Assembly (NCBI GenBank): GCA_020636325.1
Contig: JACJYC010000011.1
Location: 162,788-226,787 of the forward strand
Source: Lewinellaceae bacterium
Lineage (GTDB): Bacteria; Bacteroidota; Bacteroidia; Chitinophagales; Saprospiraceae
Length of the DNA: 64,000 nucleotides
Direction of reading: 5' to 3'
Below the pieces are notes generated by a model. The model was not told the DNA's origin and searched no databases. It worked only from the letters and a program-made list of their open reading frames with translations. A program made the translations under genes and the position numbers. This document shows, one piece after another, positions 34,701 to 42,408 of the stretch. Position 1 is the stretch's first letter. Each line of letters begins with the position of its first letter.

Positions 34701-35267
34701 ACCGGGAAGCAGGCCTTTGACGGCGCTTTCGACTGGATCTCGCCCTTCAGCGGCGGCATGGCCTTTGTCCAAATCAACAATTTTGACGATAAAACCCGGG
34801 TTATGATCACCCCCGACGGACGGCAATTGCCCCGTCAGAAGGACGGCATCCTCTTCTATGAAAACGGCATTTTCGGGAAACGGACCGCCGAACCGGAGAA
34901 AAAAGACCTCGACTGCTTTTTCGCCGATGCAAAGGGCGAGAACCTGTTCGACCGGTTCTTCCAGGAGATCGAACCGTTTGATCATGGCGTAGCGGTGGTC
35001 AAACAAGCCTGGCGAAAGGGCATGATCAACCTGAACGGCATGAATGTCATCCCGTATAAATACGCCTCCCTGGAAAAACTCAACGAAGGGCTGTACGTGA
35101 CCCGCCCTCCGGGGTTCGGCCTGCTCCGCGAAGACGGCTCCCCGTTCCTGGCGCCGGAATACGACCTGATCGAACTGATGGACGGCAATCTTTTCCGGGT
35201 GGAATCCGGGGAGAATGTCGGCTATGTGGACCTGAAGGGGAACTGGGTTTGGCGGTTGGGGAATTAG
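31737..35267 (+). CDS. Secreted WG-repeat protein, 1176 residues
   Basis: The signal peptide MKKILPLLLFLIHLAVALPAQ is followed by about twenty WG-type repeats across the whole protein. Examples are HKWGYIDRKGNMVVAPQYDQ, NRWGLYDI-like units, RWGFIDTSGNWVIQPQYDFA, QYGLINRYGKEVIPPVYERL and the final NVGYVDLKGNWVWRL. WG repeats form short beta-strand units and are common in Bacteroidota exported proteins of unknown role, probably binding. There is no T9SS tail or lipobox, so it is probably periplasmic. Its TAG stop is followed at once by a GTGAGAG array. Confidence 0.9.
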   Translation: MKKILPLLLFLIHLAVALPAQVKYLYPVKVGHKWGYIDRKGNMVVAPQYDQVGQSDLPLHGDFHAPRSSGFRLVEVDGKLGLAGRDRQLVLAPDYRQIRVLSGNFFAVRKGDNFVLIDRTGRELFSTGYEDIRLLDTSDVRTAQYFKVGKNNLWGVQAATGEMVLPIRYARVFPLRNGSALFKAQLPGKPWQLLKQGGAPLLPGYYQDIRSYHPDFIAVQTGPKSWETYDSTGKALFKDTWAVVEPLNRFFLELRDSVRYKPRLYSFAAKDTFSFELFYINFYPLDDRYAACELSRNRVGIMDSLGAIVLQPAYDSIAPWTNSVFKVKNRYWGLYDIDTGAEILPCEYSWISGMNNGLALVRKNREMGVINRKMEEIIPPMYEDIRIDSLTVKAYRGREVSLYQVDSTGRVVNVDDYGGVFTLRIGFEGQNLAWQEAGRQKSRPKAASISFVDRYPSMGIPASGWLWSFDNQYTRLWGLRQTGNLADSAWVLPPAFRQVKHILDPGLTMVFSGDQFAVNDFTGTVGVADDRLCLLTLFSHEKGKMITPFAWLGIRRHDFERGFPNAAFIGQDGAFGLTDRKGQAKKGPDGKDLRFSYIGEFVNGYALAVTGGKIRQIRDANQLKYQLESIYNLARKFCLTSVTNQTWRDNLLMLEADDRGAPRWGFIDTSGNWVIQPQYDFAENFDDNGFAEVTKGGLSGIINTNNEVIIPFRHLNVTAFHHFWKTTDRGQTTLLFNRKGWGLNSTAYDRRGDFREGFCKVMKDSLWGFVNEPGAEVIPCRYEQVHDFSEGKAAVLHNGQWHFADTLGNLLFTAAADTLPIDTVFDFHDGLCLFRSRYHYGFLDATGRISIPPVYSRAFDFRNGVARIVDKARTGLINIRGEIILKPGRFERIYPFNELGVAPAMESFRSGLRCLINNRGEALSPVKYREIGDFREGFAVVRTGKQYGLINRYGKEVIPPVYERLGDLSEGLIAARAPNRHNWIFLDTTGKQAFDGAFDWISPFSGGMAFVQINNFDDKTRVMITPDGRQLPRQKDGILFYENGIFGKRTAEPEKKDLDCFFADAKGENLFDRFFQEIEPFDHGVAVVKQAWRKGMINLNGMNVIPYKYASLEKLNEGLYVTRPPGFGLLREDGSPFLAPEYDLIELMDGNLFRVESGENVGYVDLKGNWVWRLGN

Positions 35268-35306
35268 GAGAGGGTGAGAGAGGGAGAGAGGGAGAGAGGG
35301 TGAGAG
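35268..35306 (+). repeat. GTGAGAG/GGAGAGA array abutting the WG stop codon
   Basis: Starts on the base after the stop. It is a mixed GA-rich array of the same family as at 7041, 10390 and 50158, with TGA in the GTGAGAG units on the coding strand. Confidence 0.8.
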
Positions 35307-35507
35307 CCCGCCTTCGCCTGCTCCGTCTGCCATAGGCGACTTAGTCGTCCGGAGGCAGGAGGCTTCGGCGGATGAGAGGGTGGGTTGGGGAGAACGTTTA
35401 TCTTTGATTCAGCCTGATCACGGACGATGGTTTTATGGTTGGGCGCTCGTAATAGAGGCTAAGGGAGAGTGTCCATTGTCCGGCCGGCATGCCGCCTTTT
35501 ATCATCA

Positions 35508-35549
35508 ACTGACCACTGACAACTGCCTACTGCCAACTGCCAACTGTTA
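35508..35549 (+). repeat. ACTGMCA heptamer array
   Basis: Six heptamers in strict register: ACTGACC, ACTGACA, ACTGCCT, ACTGCCA, ACTGCCA, ACTGTTA. Hybrid ACTGACG-ACTTACG units occur near 35867, which links this family to ACTTACR. Confidence 0.8.
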
Positions 35550-35583
35550 CCTACCTGGGCGCTCATTGTCCAGCCGGCATGCC

Positions 35584-35693
35584 GGGACCGTTCAGAATTT
35601 TGTGTCAACCGGATTTTTAGCATGCGCAGCATGCTAAAAATCAGATCTTTGCGTCTTTGCGTCTTTGCGTGAAAACACTGTTTTGAACAATCT
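35584..35693. mobile_element. MITE-like element, copy 1 (110 bp)
   Basis: The ends are imperfect inverted repeats (GGGACCGTTCAGAATTTTG on the left, and AGATTGTTCAAAACAGTG as the complement of the right). It is flanked by a 10-bp direct repeat CGGCATGCCG (35575-35584 and 35694-35703, the first overlapping the element by one base). The centre has a perfect 14-bp hairpin with loop GCA (35612-35642), then repeated CTTTGCGT. An uninterrupted copy of the flanking sequence lies at 35474-35513. A second element is at 50324-50434. There is no coding capacity, so it would depend on a transposase elsewhere. Confidence 0.7.
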
Positions 35694-35759
35694 CGGCATG
35701 CCGCCTTTTATCATCAACTGACGACTGCGACGGCCTACTTCAGCGCGTACCAAACAACT

Positions 35760-35843
35760 GGATTTTTCGAGCATGCGCAATAGCTTGCTAAAAATCAGAT
35801 CTTTTGCGTCTTTGCGTGAAAACACTGTTTTGAACAATCTCGG
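35760..35843. repeat. Partial copy of the MITE-like element
   Basis: Repeats the hairpin (degenerate), CTTTGCGT and right end of copy 1, with the same right-hand flank (CGGCATGCCGCCTTTTATC). It is therefore probably a segmental duplication of 35611-35735, not a separate insertion. The left end is missing. Confidence 0.7.
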
Positions 35844-36016
35844 CATGCCGCCTTTTATCATCAACTGACGACTTACGACGGCCCTTTCGCGTAACAAAAA
35901 TGGACTTCTTCGATTTGCATTCGCAATACGGATGCCTTTACCCCTGATTGAGCTGCCCAGTACAGCGGTCCGTTAGGATCGCAATACCTGTAGCACCACG
36001 GCAACGACATAAGCCA

Positions 36017-36155
36017 CCGGCCTGTAGGGCCGGTATATGAAGATCTGCGACGCCTGTTGAAATCCATTCTATCCATATTTAATGAGGCCGGTTCAGAATC
36101 GACCGATACGGATGTTGCCAATTCGGAGCGATCAGATACCGGCCCTACAGGCCGG
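36017..36155. repeat. Inverted pair of 20-bp REP-like hairpins
   Basis: CCGGCCTGTAGGGCCGGTAT at 36017-36036 is exactly inverted at 36136-36155, 99 bp apart. Each arm is itself a GC hairpin. Similar small hairpins flank it (GCGGTCCGTTAGGATCGC near 35975, GCGGACCTAAAGGCCCGC near 36192), giving a BIME-like cluster. Confidence 0.75.
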
Positions 36156-36259
36156 GAACCCAATATTCAAACCGAGCGCACCAGATATCGCGGACCTAAA
36201 GGCCCGCACAACTGTTTTGTCATGAAGGAAGGATTTCCTTACGCGGAAGCTGCGTTACC

Positions 36260-36336
36260 ACTTACAACTTACCACTTACAACTTACGACTTACGACTTAC
36301 AACTTACAACTTACGACTTACAACTTACAACTGTCA
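36260..36336 (-). repeat. GTAAGTN heptamer array abutting the ftsH stop codon
   Basis: Ten heptamers ACTTACR on plus (36260-36329) plus a degenerate one. On the ftsH coding strand this reads TAA in every unit and begins directly after the TAG stop. Confidence 0.9.
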
Positions 36337-36337
36337 A

Positions 36338-38290
36338 CTACACCTCACCGTTACTCGGCGCCAGCCGCTCGAAATGCGGATTGCCGCCTTCAATCGGATA
36401 GGGCCTGCGGCCTACCAATCGTTCGACGTCTGATTTGTGGAGCACTTCTGTTTCCAGGAGGGCCTGGGCCAGTTTTTCCAGGTCTTCGCGGTGTTCGGCC
36501 AACAACTGTTTGGCGCGGTCGAACTGGCGGTCCAGCAGGCGGCGCACTTCCTCATCGATCATCGAGGCCGTTTCATCCGAGAACGGCCGCTGGAAGGCAT
36601 CCTGAGACAGGCTGTGGAAAGAAACCTGGCCTACTTTCTCATTCATGCCGTAAATGGTTACCATGGCATAGGCCATTTTGGTCACCTGGTCGAGGTCGTT
36701 CTGGGCGCCGGTGGAAACCTTTCCGAACACGATGGTTTCCGCCGCGCGGCCGCCGTAGGCCATGCAGATCCGGTCGAGGAGCTGTTCGGTACGTGTGATG
36801 TATTCTTCCTTGGGCAGGTATTGCGCAAAACCGAGTTTATCGTTGCGGGGTACGATCGTCACCTTCACCAATGGGGAGGCGTGTTCCAGGAACCAGCCGC
36901 AAACGGCGTGGCCGGCCTCGTGGTAAGCGATCACCTCTTTTTCACTCGGCGAGATCAGTTTGTTTTTCTTTTCCAGACCGGCAATGACGCGGTCCAGCGC
37001 CGAGTTGAAATCATCCATATCCACCGCTTTTTTCGACCGGCGGGCGGCGATCAGGGCGGCTTCGTTGCATACGTTGGCGATTTCAGCACCGGCGAATCCG
37101 GGCGTCATTTCGGACAAGGCGGCGGCATCGACGCCGGGCGCTTTCTTGATATTTTTCAGGTGAACGCCGAAAATGGCTTCCCGTCCGTTGAGGTCGGGCA
37201 GGTCGATGCTGATGACCCGGTCGAACCGGCCCGGCCGCATCAGCGCCGTATCCAGCACATCCGGGCGGTTGGTGGCCGCCATCAGGATGACGCCTTTGTC
37301 GGTGCTGAATCCGTCCATTTCCACCAGCAATTGGTTGAGGGTATTTTCGCGTTCGTCGTTGCTGCCCTGGAAATTGGCGCGGCCGCGCGCGCGGCCGACG
37401 GCATCGATCTCGTCGATGAATACGATGCAGGGCGCTTTTTCGCGAGCCTGCCGGAACAGGTCGCGCACCCGGGAGGCGCCGACGCCGACGAACATTTCCA
37501 CAAAATCGGATCCGGAAATGGAGAAGAAAGGCACACCGGCTTCCCCGGCAACGGCTTTGGCCAGTAGGGTCTTGCCGGTTCCGGGAGCGCCGACCAGCAG
37601 CACACCCTTGGGGATCTTGCCGCCGAGGGCCGTATATTTTTTCGGCGTTTTCAGGAAATCCACGATCTCTATCACTTCTTCCTTCGCTTCGTCCAGGCCG
37701 GCTACATCGGCGAAGGTAAGGTTGACCTTGCTCTTTTCGTCAAAGAGCGTGGCTTTCGATTTGCCGATATTGAAAATCTGGGTACCGCTCCCGCCGCCGC
37801 CGCCCGTGATCCGCCGCATGATGAACAGCATGACCAGGATCAGGATGATGATGGGCAGCATGACGCGGATGAAATCCTTGAGCAGGTCCTGCCGGGTTTC
37901 GTTGATGGGATACACCCAGGCGTCGCGCGGGATGTTGTTCTCGGCCTGTACGTCCCGGACCATTTCCGTAAAGCCCGGTCCGACTTCCATCCAGTAGTGA
38001 AAACCCTTATTGCTCCAACCGGGTTTGGCGGCGTCCTTGTAGGCCGGTTCTCCCAGTTTTTCCGGTTTAACGGTGATCTCCGCCTTTTTTTCATTGACGA
38101 CAACGATCTTTTCGACGGCGCCGTCCACCAGCATGGCCACCAGATCTTTCGGCGTTTTTTTGGTCTCCTTGGATCCGCCCATGGCGAAAACAAAGGTCAG
38201 AGCCAGGAAACAGATGGCGATCACCCCGTAAATCCAGAAAAAGTTGAACTTCATTCCGCCACCGGAATTCCGGTTGTTTTCATTCTCCAT
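36338..38290 (-). CDS. ftsH: ATP-dependent zinc metalloprotease FtsH
   Basis: 650 residues. Two transmembrane helices (about 14-36 and 120-140) flank a periplasmic domain. The AAA ATPase follows with Walker A (GAPGTGKT), Walker B (IVFIDEIDAVGR) and the second region of homology (TNRPDVLDTALMRPGRFDR), then the M41 protease domain with the zinc motif HEAGH. It degrades unstable or misassembled membrane and cytoplasmic proteins. It is 30 bp downstream of rsfS on the same strand, so co-transcription is likely. The APSNGEV C-terminus ends in a TAG that also belongs to the heptamer array. Confidence 0.97.
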   Translation of the reverse strand: MENENNRNSGGGMKFNFFWIYGVIAICFLALTFVFAMGGSKETKKTPKDLVAMLVDGAVEKIVVVNEKKAEITVKPEKLGEPAYKDAAKPGWSNKGFHYWMEVGPGFTEMVRDVQAENNIPRDAWVYPINETRQDLLKDFIRVMLPIIILILVMLFIMRRITGGGGGSGTQIFNIGKSKATLFDEKSKVNLTFADVAGLDEAKEEVIEIVDFLKTPKKYTALGGKIPKGVLLVGAPGTGKTLLAKAVAGEAGVPFFSISGSDFVEMFVGVGASRVRDLFRQAREKAPCIVFIDEIDAVGRARGRANFQGSNDERENTLNQLLVEMDGFSTDKGVILMAATNRPDVLDTALMRPGRFDRVISIDLPDLNGREAIFGVHLKNIKKAPGVDAAALSEMTPGFAGAEIANVCNEAALIAARRSKKAVDMDDFNSALDRVIAGLEKKNKLISPSEKEVIAYHEAGHAVCGWFLEHASPLVKVTIVPRNDKLGFAQYLPKEEYITRTEQLLDRICMAYGGRAAETIVFGKVSTGAQNDLDQVTKMAYAMVTIYGMNEKVGQVSFHSLSQDAFQRPFSDETASMIDEEVRRLLDRQFDRAKQLLAEHREDLEKLAQALLETEVLHKSDVERLVGRRPYPIEGGNPHFERLAPSNGEV

Positions 38291-38320
38291 TTAATGCTAA
38301 AATTTTAGGCCATGGGCTGT

Positions 38321-38713
38321 TTACAGCGTTTCGAATTCGGTGAAACGGGCGTCGCTCCACAAGTGTTCGAGGTCATAGAAGCCTCGGGTCTCCCGGTAAA
38401 AAACATGCACCACCGTAGAAAAATAGTCGATGCAGATCCAGTGGGCGTTCTTTTCCCCCTCGATATGATTGGGCATCAGCCGTGCCTCTTCCTTGACCCT
38501 GCGGTGAATATTGTCCGTGATACCTTTTACCTGGGTGTTCGATTCGCCCTCGCAGATGATGAAGAAATCTGCGGGGGCCTCTTCTATATGCCGAAGATCC
38601 AGCTGGACGATTTTTTTTCCTTTGATGTCCTGGATGCTGTCAATGATCAGATCATTTAATTTTGCCGAGTCCGCATTTGGCTTCGGCTTGCTCAGTCTGG
38701 CTTGCGTATTCAA
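38321..38713 (-). CDS. rsfS: Ribosome silencing factor RsfS (Iojap family)
   Basis: 130 residues. The family core is clear: LIIDSIQDIKGKKIVQLDLR, then ADFFIICEGESNTQVKGI and HWICIDYFSTVVHVFY. It binds ribosomal protein uL14 and blocks subunit joining when nutrients are scarce. No ATG is available upstream: an in-frame TAG lies four codons before 38713, so the start is probably the TTG at 38713. It is first in an rsfS-ftsH operon, divergent from birA. Confidence 0.93.
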   Translation of the reverse strand: MNTQARLSKPKPNADSAKLNDLIIDSIQDIKGKKIVQLDLRHIEEAPADFFIICEGESNTQVKGITDNIHRRVKEEARLMPNHIEGEKNAHWICIDYFSTVVHVFYRETRGFYDLEHLWSDARFTEFETL

Positions 38714-38826
38714 AATTTCGCGCTAGTTTTGTGAACAGATACCTCCGTGCCGCCGGCGGCGAACCGGCTGACCGGGGAGTTTTACTCGATCTCAATAATT
38801 CAATAAAATTATAAAAAATTCCATTC

Positions 38827-39600
38827 TTGGCTGCAAACGATGCCCTTTTTATCGGAAAAGTTATCCACCGTTTTGAAAAACTGCCTTCCACCAACCTCTA
38901 TGCTGCTGAATTGCTTGCAAAAAGCAGGCCAGCCGAAGGAACTGCCATATCGACCTTTGAACAATGGGACGGGCGCGGACAAATTGGCAGCGGATGGGTA
39001 GCCGAACCGGGAAAAAACCTGACGTTAAGCATCATTTTGTACCCTGCCTTCCTGCCCGTCCGCCTGCAATTCCGGTTGAACCAGGCCGTTGCGCTCGCTG
39101 TTTACGATTGTGCCGAACATTTTCTCGGCCGCGGCGTAACCATCAAATGGCCCAATGACATTTATTGGCAGAACACGAAAATTGCCGGGATTCTCATCCA
39201 GAACGTACTGGCCGGCGTTCATATTCAAAGTTCGGTCATCGGCATCGGGCTGAATGTCAATCAACAGGTCTTCCCGGACCACCTGCCGAATCCGGGCTCG
39301 CTGAGCCTGGCCCTGCAAAACCGGGAACTTGAGCTGGAAGCCGTCGAAAACCGCCTGTTCGGGGCGCTCGAAAAACGGTACCTTTCCCTTCGGGAAGGCC
39401 GCTTCTTTGCATTAAACGAAACTTACTGTCAAAAGTTATACAAACTGCAGGAACCCGCCCGGTTCGAAACGCCCGACGGCAAAGCCTTTTCCGGCGCCAT
39501 CCAGGGGATTGACGAAACGGGAAAACTGATCATACATACCGAACAGGACGGCGACCGCCATTTCGATATCAAACAAATCCGATTCATACACCATCCATGA
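38827..39600 (+). CDS. birA: Biotin--[acetyl-CoA-carboxylase] ligase
   Basis: 257 residues with the BirA/LplA fold: LPSTNLYAAELL, the biotinyl-AMP loop FEQWDGRGQIGSGW, KWPNDIYWQNTKIAGIL, and a C-terminal SH3-like domain (GAIQGIDETGKLIIHTEQDG). It lacks the N-terminal HTH, so it is a ligase only, not a repressor. The start is probably TTG at 38827, because TAA lies five codons upstream and the only nearby ATG is out of frame. It overlaps cinA by 4 bases (ATGA), implying translational coupling. Confidence 0.93.
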   Translation: MAANDALFIGKVIHRFEKLPSTNLYAAELLAKSRPAEGTAISTFEQWDGRGQIGSGWVAEPGKNLTLSIILYPAFLPVRLQFRLNQAVALAVYDCAEHFLGRGVTIKWPNDIYWQNTKIAGILIQNVLAGVHIQSSVIGIGLNVNQQVFPDHLPNPGSLSLALQNRELELEAVENRLFGALEKRYLSLREGRFFALNETYCQKLYKLQEPARFETPDGKAFSGAIQGIDETGKLIIHTEQDGDRHFDIKQIRFIHHP

Positions 39601-40862
39601 ATGTCCATATCATTACCGTAGGCGACGAAATCCTGATCGGCCAGGTGGTCGACACCAACTCCGCCTGGATGGGGCAACGCCTCAACCTGATCGGCGCAAG
39701 CATCGAGCGCATCATCTCCATCGGCGACGACCACGACACCATTGTCAGTACCATCCAAAGCTCCTTACGGGAAGCCGACGCGGTCCTGATGACCGGCGGC
39801 CTGGGCCCGACCAGGGACGACATCACCAAGAAGGCCATTGCCGGCTATTTCGGTGTGAAAATGACCTTCGACCAGGGCACCCTGGAGCGGGTCGAAAAGG
39901 TGCTGGCCCGTTTTAACCGGCCGATGACCGAACAACTGAAAGAACAATGCTACGTGCCCGAAAACGCCGTTCTGCTCCACAACAAGATGGGGACTGCGCC
40001 CGGCATGTGGTTCGAACAGGATGGGGCGGTGCTCGTGTCCATGCCCGGCGTACCCTATGAGATGCAGTACCTGATGGAGAACGAGGTGCTCCCCCGGCTG
40101 AAAGGCCGGCTCAACGGAAAGCCGATCGCCCACCGGACCGTCCTCACCTCCGGCGAAGGGGAGTCCTTTATAGCCGCGCGCATTGAAAAATTTGAAGCGG
40201 ATCTGCCGGCCAATGTCAAACTCGCGTACCTCCCTTCCCTGGGTCAGGTGCGTTTGCGGCTCACCGGCCGGGATGCGGATGAGGACCGGCTCAACCGCCT
40301 GCTGGATGACCTGCAGGCACAACTCGTTGCCCTGATTCCCGACCTCGTTTTCGGGTTCGGCAGCAATACCCTGGAAGCTGCCGTCGGCGAATTATTGCTG
40401 GACCGCGGGTTATCGCTCGCCACCGCCGAGAGTTGCACCGGCGGGTATGTGGCCCACCTGATCACCTCCATACCCGGTTCCTCCCGCTACTTCAAGGGCT
40501 CGGTAGTAGCTTATGCCAATGAGGTCAAGCAAATGCGGCTCGGGGTGAAACCGGCTACGTTGGCGGCCCACGGCGCGGTCAGCGAGGAGACGGTCCGGGA
40601 AATGGCCGAAGGAGCCCTGGATGCGATCGGGGTTGATGTGGCCGTATCCATCTCCGGAATTGCCGGCCCGGACGGCGGGACGCCGGAAAAGCCCGTCGGC
40701 ACGATCTGGATGGCGGTAGCCGACAAGAAAAGAACGGAGGCGGTGAAAATACTGGCCGGCCGGGACCGGGCAAGGAATATCGATTATGCCGCGGTAAGGG
40801 CGCTGGACTTCCTGCGGCGTTTTTTGGCCGGGCATTACCCCTTACCTGGAAAATCTTTGTAA
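39597..40862 (+). CDS. cinA: CinA-family protein (MoCF domain plus nicotinamide-nucleotide amidase)
   Basis: 421 residues. The N-terminal molybdopterin-binding-like domain (IITVGDEILIGQVVDTNSAW, LMTGGLGPTRDD) acts as an ADP-ribose pyrophosphatase in characterised homologues. The C-terminal domain (LATAESCTGGYVAHLI, GSSRYFKGSVVAYAN, SISGIAGPDGGTPEKPVGT) is the NMN deamidase PncC-type amidase. It probably recycles pyridine-nucleotide by-products. Start overlap with birA shows they form one operon. Confidence 0.95.
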   Translation: MNVHIITVGDEILIGQVVDTNSAWMGQRLNLIGASIERIISIGDDHDTIVSTIQSSLREADAVLMTGGLGPTRDDITKKAIAGYFGVKMTFDQGTLERVEKVLARFNRPMTEQLKEQCYVPENAVLLHNKMGTAPGMWFEQDGAVLVSMPGVPYEMQYLMENEVLPRLKGRLNGKPIAHRTVLTSGEGESFIAARIEKFEADLPANVKLAYLPSLGQVRLRLTGRDADEDRLNRLLDDLQAQLVALIPDLVFGFGSNTLEAAVGELLLDRGLSLATAESCTGGYVAHLITSIPGSSRYFKGSVVAYANEVKQMRLGVKPATLAAHGAVSEETVREMAEGALDAIGVDVAVSISGIAGPDGGTPEKPVGTIWMAVADKKRTEAVKILAGRDRARNIDYAAVRALDFLRRFLAGHYPLPGKSL

Positions 40863-40879
40863 GGCTCCCGGATTTACGC

Positions 40880-40887
40880 TATTTTTG
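40880..40887 (+). promoter_or_regulatory. Predicted -7 element upstream of the E2 gene
   Basis: TATTTTTG, 18 bases after the cinA stop and 123 bases before the E2 start, which would leave a long leader. Confidence 0.4.
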
Positions 40888-41010
40888 CAGCGAATTTCTT
40901 CAGGCGCCTTAGTGAACCCGGAGAAAATACAGGCCTGAAAGGGCCATTCAAGTAAAACCAAATTAAACGCGGACTGGTCCTGTACCGGCCCTGCACTTCA
41001 ATGCAAAGCA

Positions 41011-42327
41011 ATGGCTAAAGTAGATCTGATCATGCCCAAAATGGGCGAGAGCATAATGGAAGCTACCATCCTGAAATGGAACAAGCAGGTGGGGGATACG
41101 GTGGAAATTGATGAGACCGTATTGGAGATCGCTACGGATAAAGTGGATTCTGAAGTACCGTCGCCCGTCAGCGGAAAAGTATTGGAAATCCTGCATCAGG
41201 AAAATGACGTTGTGGGCATCGGTCAGGTAATTGCCGTGATCGCCACCGGGAACGGAGAAGAACAGCCCCTACCCTCCCCCGCCGTAGCCGAAACCCCATC
41301 CGCAGAACAACCCGTGAACGGCCGGTCCAAGCCGGAACGCCTCGAAGCGGCGGTGCATGAAGCCGCACCGGCAGCAGTGCAATCAATGGGCGAAAGCGGC
41401 CGGTTTTATTCGCCGCTGGTGCGCAATATCGCCAAAACCGAAAACATCGGCATGGCAGAGCTGGAACAGGTCAAAGGTTCCGGGCTGCACGGCAGAGTAA
41501 CCAAAAAAGACATACTCGCCTATGTGGAAAGGCGGGAGGAAAAACCGGCGGCCGTTCAGCCGGCGGCGCCCGCTCAACCGGCGGCAAGTTCAGCGCCGGC
41601 AGCGGTCAGTTTGTCCGGCAATACCGAGATCGTGGAAATGGACCGGATGCGGAAGCTCATTGCCGACCATATGGTCAATTCCAAACGGACTTCCGCACAC
41701 GTCACGTCCTTTGTTGAAGCGGATGTCACCAACCTGGTCAACTGGCGCAACCGGGTCAAGGACGAATACCAGAAGCGCTACGGCGAGAAGATCACTTTTA
41801 CCCCCATTTTCGTTGAAGCCGTCGCCCGCGCCATCCGCGATTTCCCGATGATCAACGTATCGGTTGAAGGCACGAAGATCATCGTCAAAAAGGATGTCAA
41901 CATCGGTATGGCCGCCGCCTTGCCGACGGGTAACCTCATCGTTCCGGTCATCAAAGGCGCCGATCAATTGAGCCTGGCCGGCCTGACCAAAGTCGTCAAT
42001 GACCTGGCAGATCGCGCACGCTCCAATAAGCTCAAACCCGAAGAGATCCAGGACGGCACCTTCACGCTCACCAATGTCGGCACTTTCGGCAATGTGATGG
42101 GCACCCCTATCATCAACCAGCCGCAGGTTGCGATCCTGGCCACCGGCGCCATCCGCAAAAAACCCGCCGTGGTGGAAACCGAATACGGCGACCTGATCGC
42201 GGTACGGCAGATGATGTTCCTGTCCCTTTCTTATGACCACCGCGTGGTGGACGGGTTCCTGGGCGGTTCGTTCCTGCGCCGGGTGGCGGATTATCTGGAA
42301 GGGTTTGATGCCGGTCGGCAAATGTAA
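41011..42327 (+). CDS. 2-oxoacid dehydrogenase dihydrolipoamide acyltransferase (E2)
   Basis: 438 residues. A lipoyl domain has the modified lysine in EIATDKVDSEVP (about residues 1-80). An Ala/Pro-rich linker precedes a peripheral subunit-binding domain (YSPLVRNIAKTENI, GSGLHGRVTKKDIL, about 130-170), a second Ala/Pro linker and the catalytic domain with SYDHRVVDGFLGG. The protein transfers acyl groups to CoA in the branched-chain, 2-oxoglutarate or pyruvate complex; its single lipoyl domain and LDRMRKLI-like helix best fit branched-chain E2. No E1 or E3 gene is adjacent. Confidence 0.92.
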   Translation: MAKVDLIMPKMGESIMEATILKWNKQVGDTVEIDETVLEIATDKVDSEVPSPVSGKVLEILHQENDVVGIGQVIAVIATGNGEEQPLPSPAVAETPSAEQPVNGRSKPERLEAAVHEAAPAAVQSMGESGRFYSPLVRNIAKTENIGMAELEQVKGSGLHGRVTKKDILAYVERREEKPAAVQPAAPAQPAASSAPAAVSLSGNTEIVEMDRMRKLIADHMVNSKRTSAHVTSFVEADVTNLVNWRNRVKDEYQKRYGEKITFTPIFVEAVARAIRDFPMINVSVEGTKIIVKKDVNIGMAAALPTGNLIVPVIKGADQLSLAGLTKVVNDLADRARSNKLKPEEIQDGTFTLTNVGTFGNVMGTPIINQPQVAILATGAIRKKPAVVETEYGDLIAVRQMMFLSLSYDHRVVDGFLGGSFLRRVADYLEGFDAGRQM

Positions 42328-42334
42328 AATGCTG

Positions 42335-42386
42335 AATGCAAAAGTTAAAATGTAAAGGTGAAGTGTCGACTTTTACATTTTGCATT
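42335..42386. terminator. Probable bidirectional terminator after the E2 gene
   Basis: Nested inverted repeats: AAAATGTAAA (42347-42356) with TTTACATTTT (42372-42381), and outside them AATGCAAAA with TTTTGCATT. It sits between two convergent genes. The right arm phrase is repeated once more before 42410 and also at about 24638. Confidence 0.55.
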
Positions 42387-42408
42387 AACCCCTTTTACAT
42401 TTTGCATT

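Larger units (their letters stand above)
35307..36259. other. Gene desert made of repeats
   Basis: No credible gene in about 1 kb. In order it holds a GC inverted repeat (about 35308-35375), the phrase CGGCATGCCGCCTTTTATC at 35484, an ACTGMCA heptamer array, a MITE-like element, a partial duplicate of it, and a run of REP-like hairpins (35968-36210). The open frames here are low-complexity translations. Confidence 0.75.

Noticed and set aside
35873..36163. 96-residue minus-strand ORF in the repeat desert
   Set aside because: It spans the inverted REP-like arms (Tyr-Thr-Gly-Pro-Thr-Gly from CCTGTAGGGCCGGT) and looks like a translation of dispersed repeats.
35968..36210. Remnant of a coding insertion sequence
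   Set aside because: The hairpins and inverted arms enclose no transposase-like reading frame on either strand.
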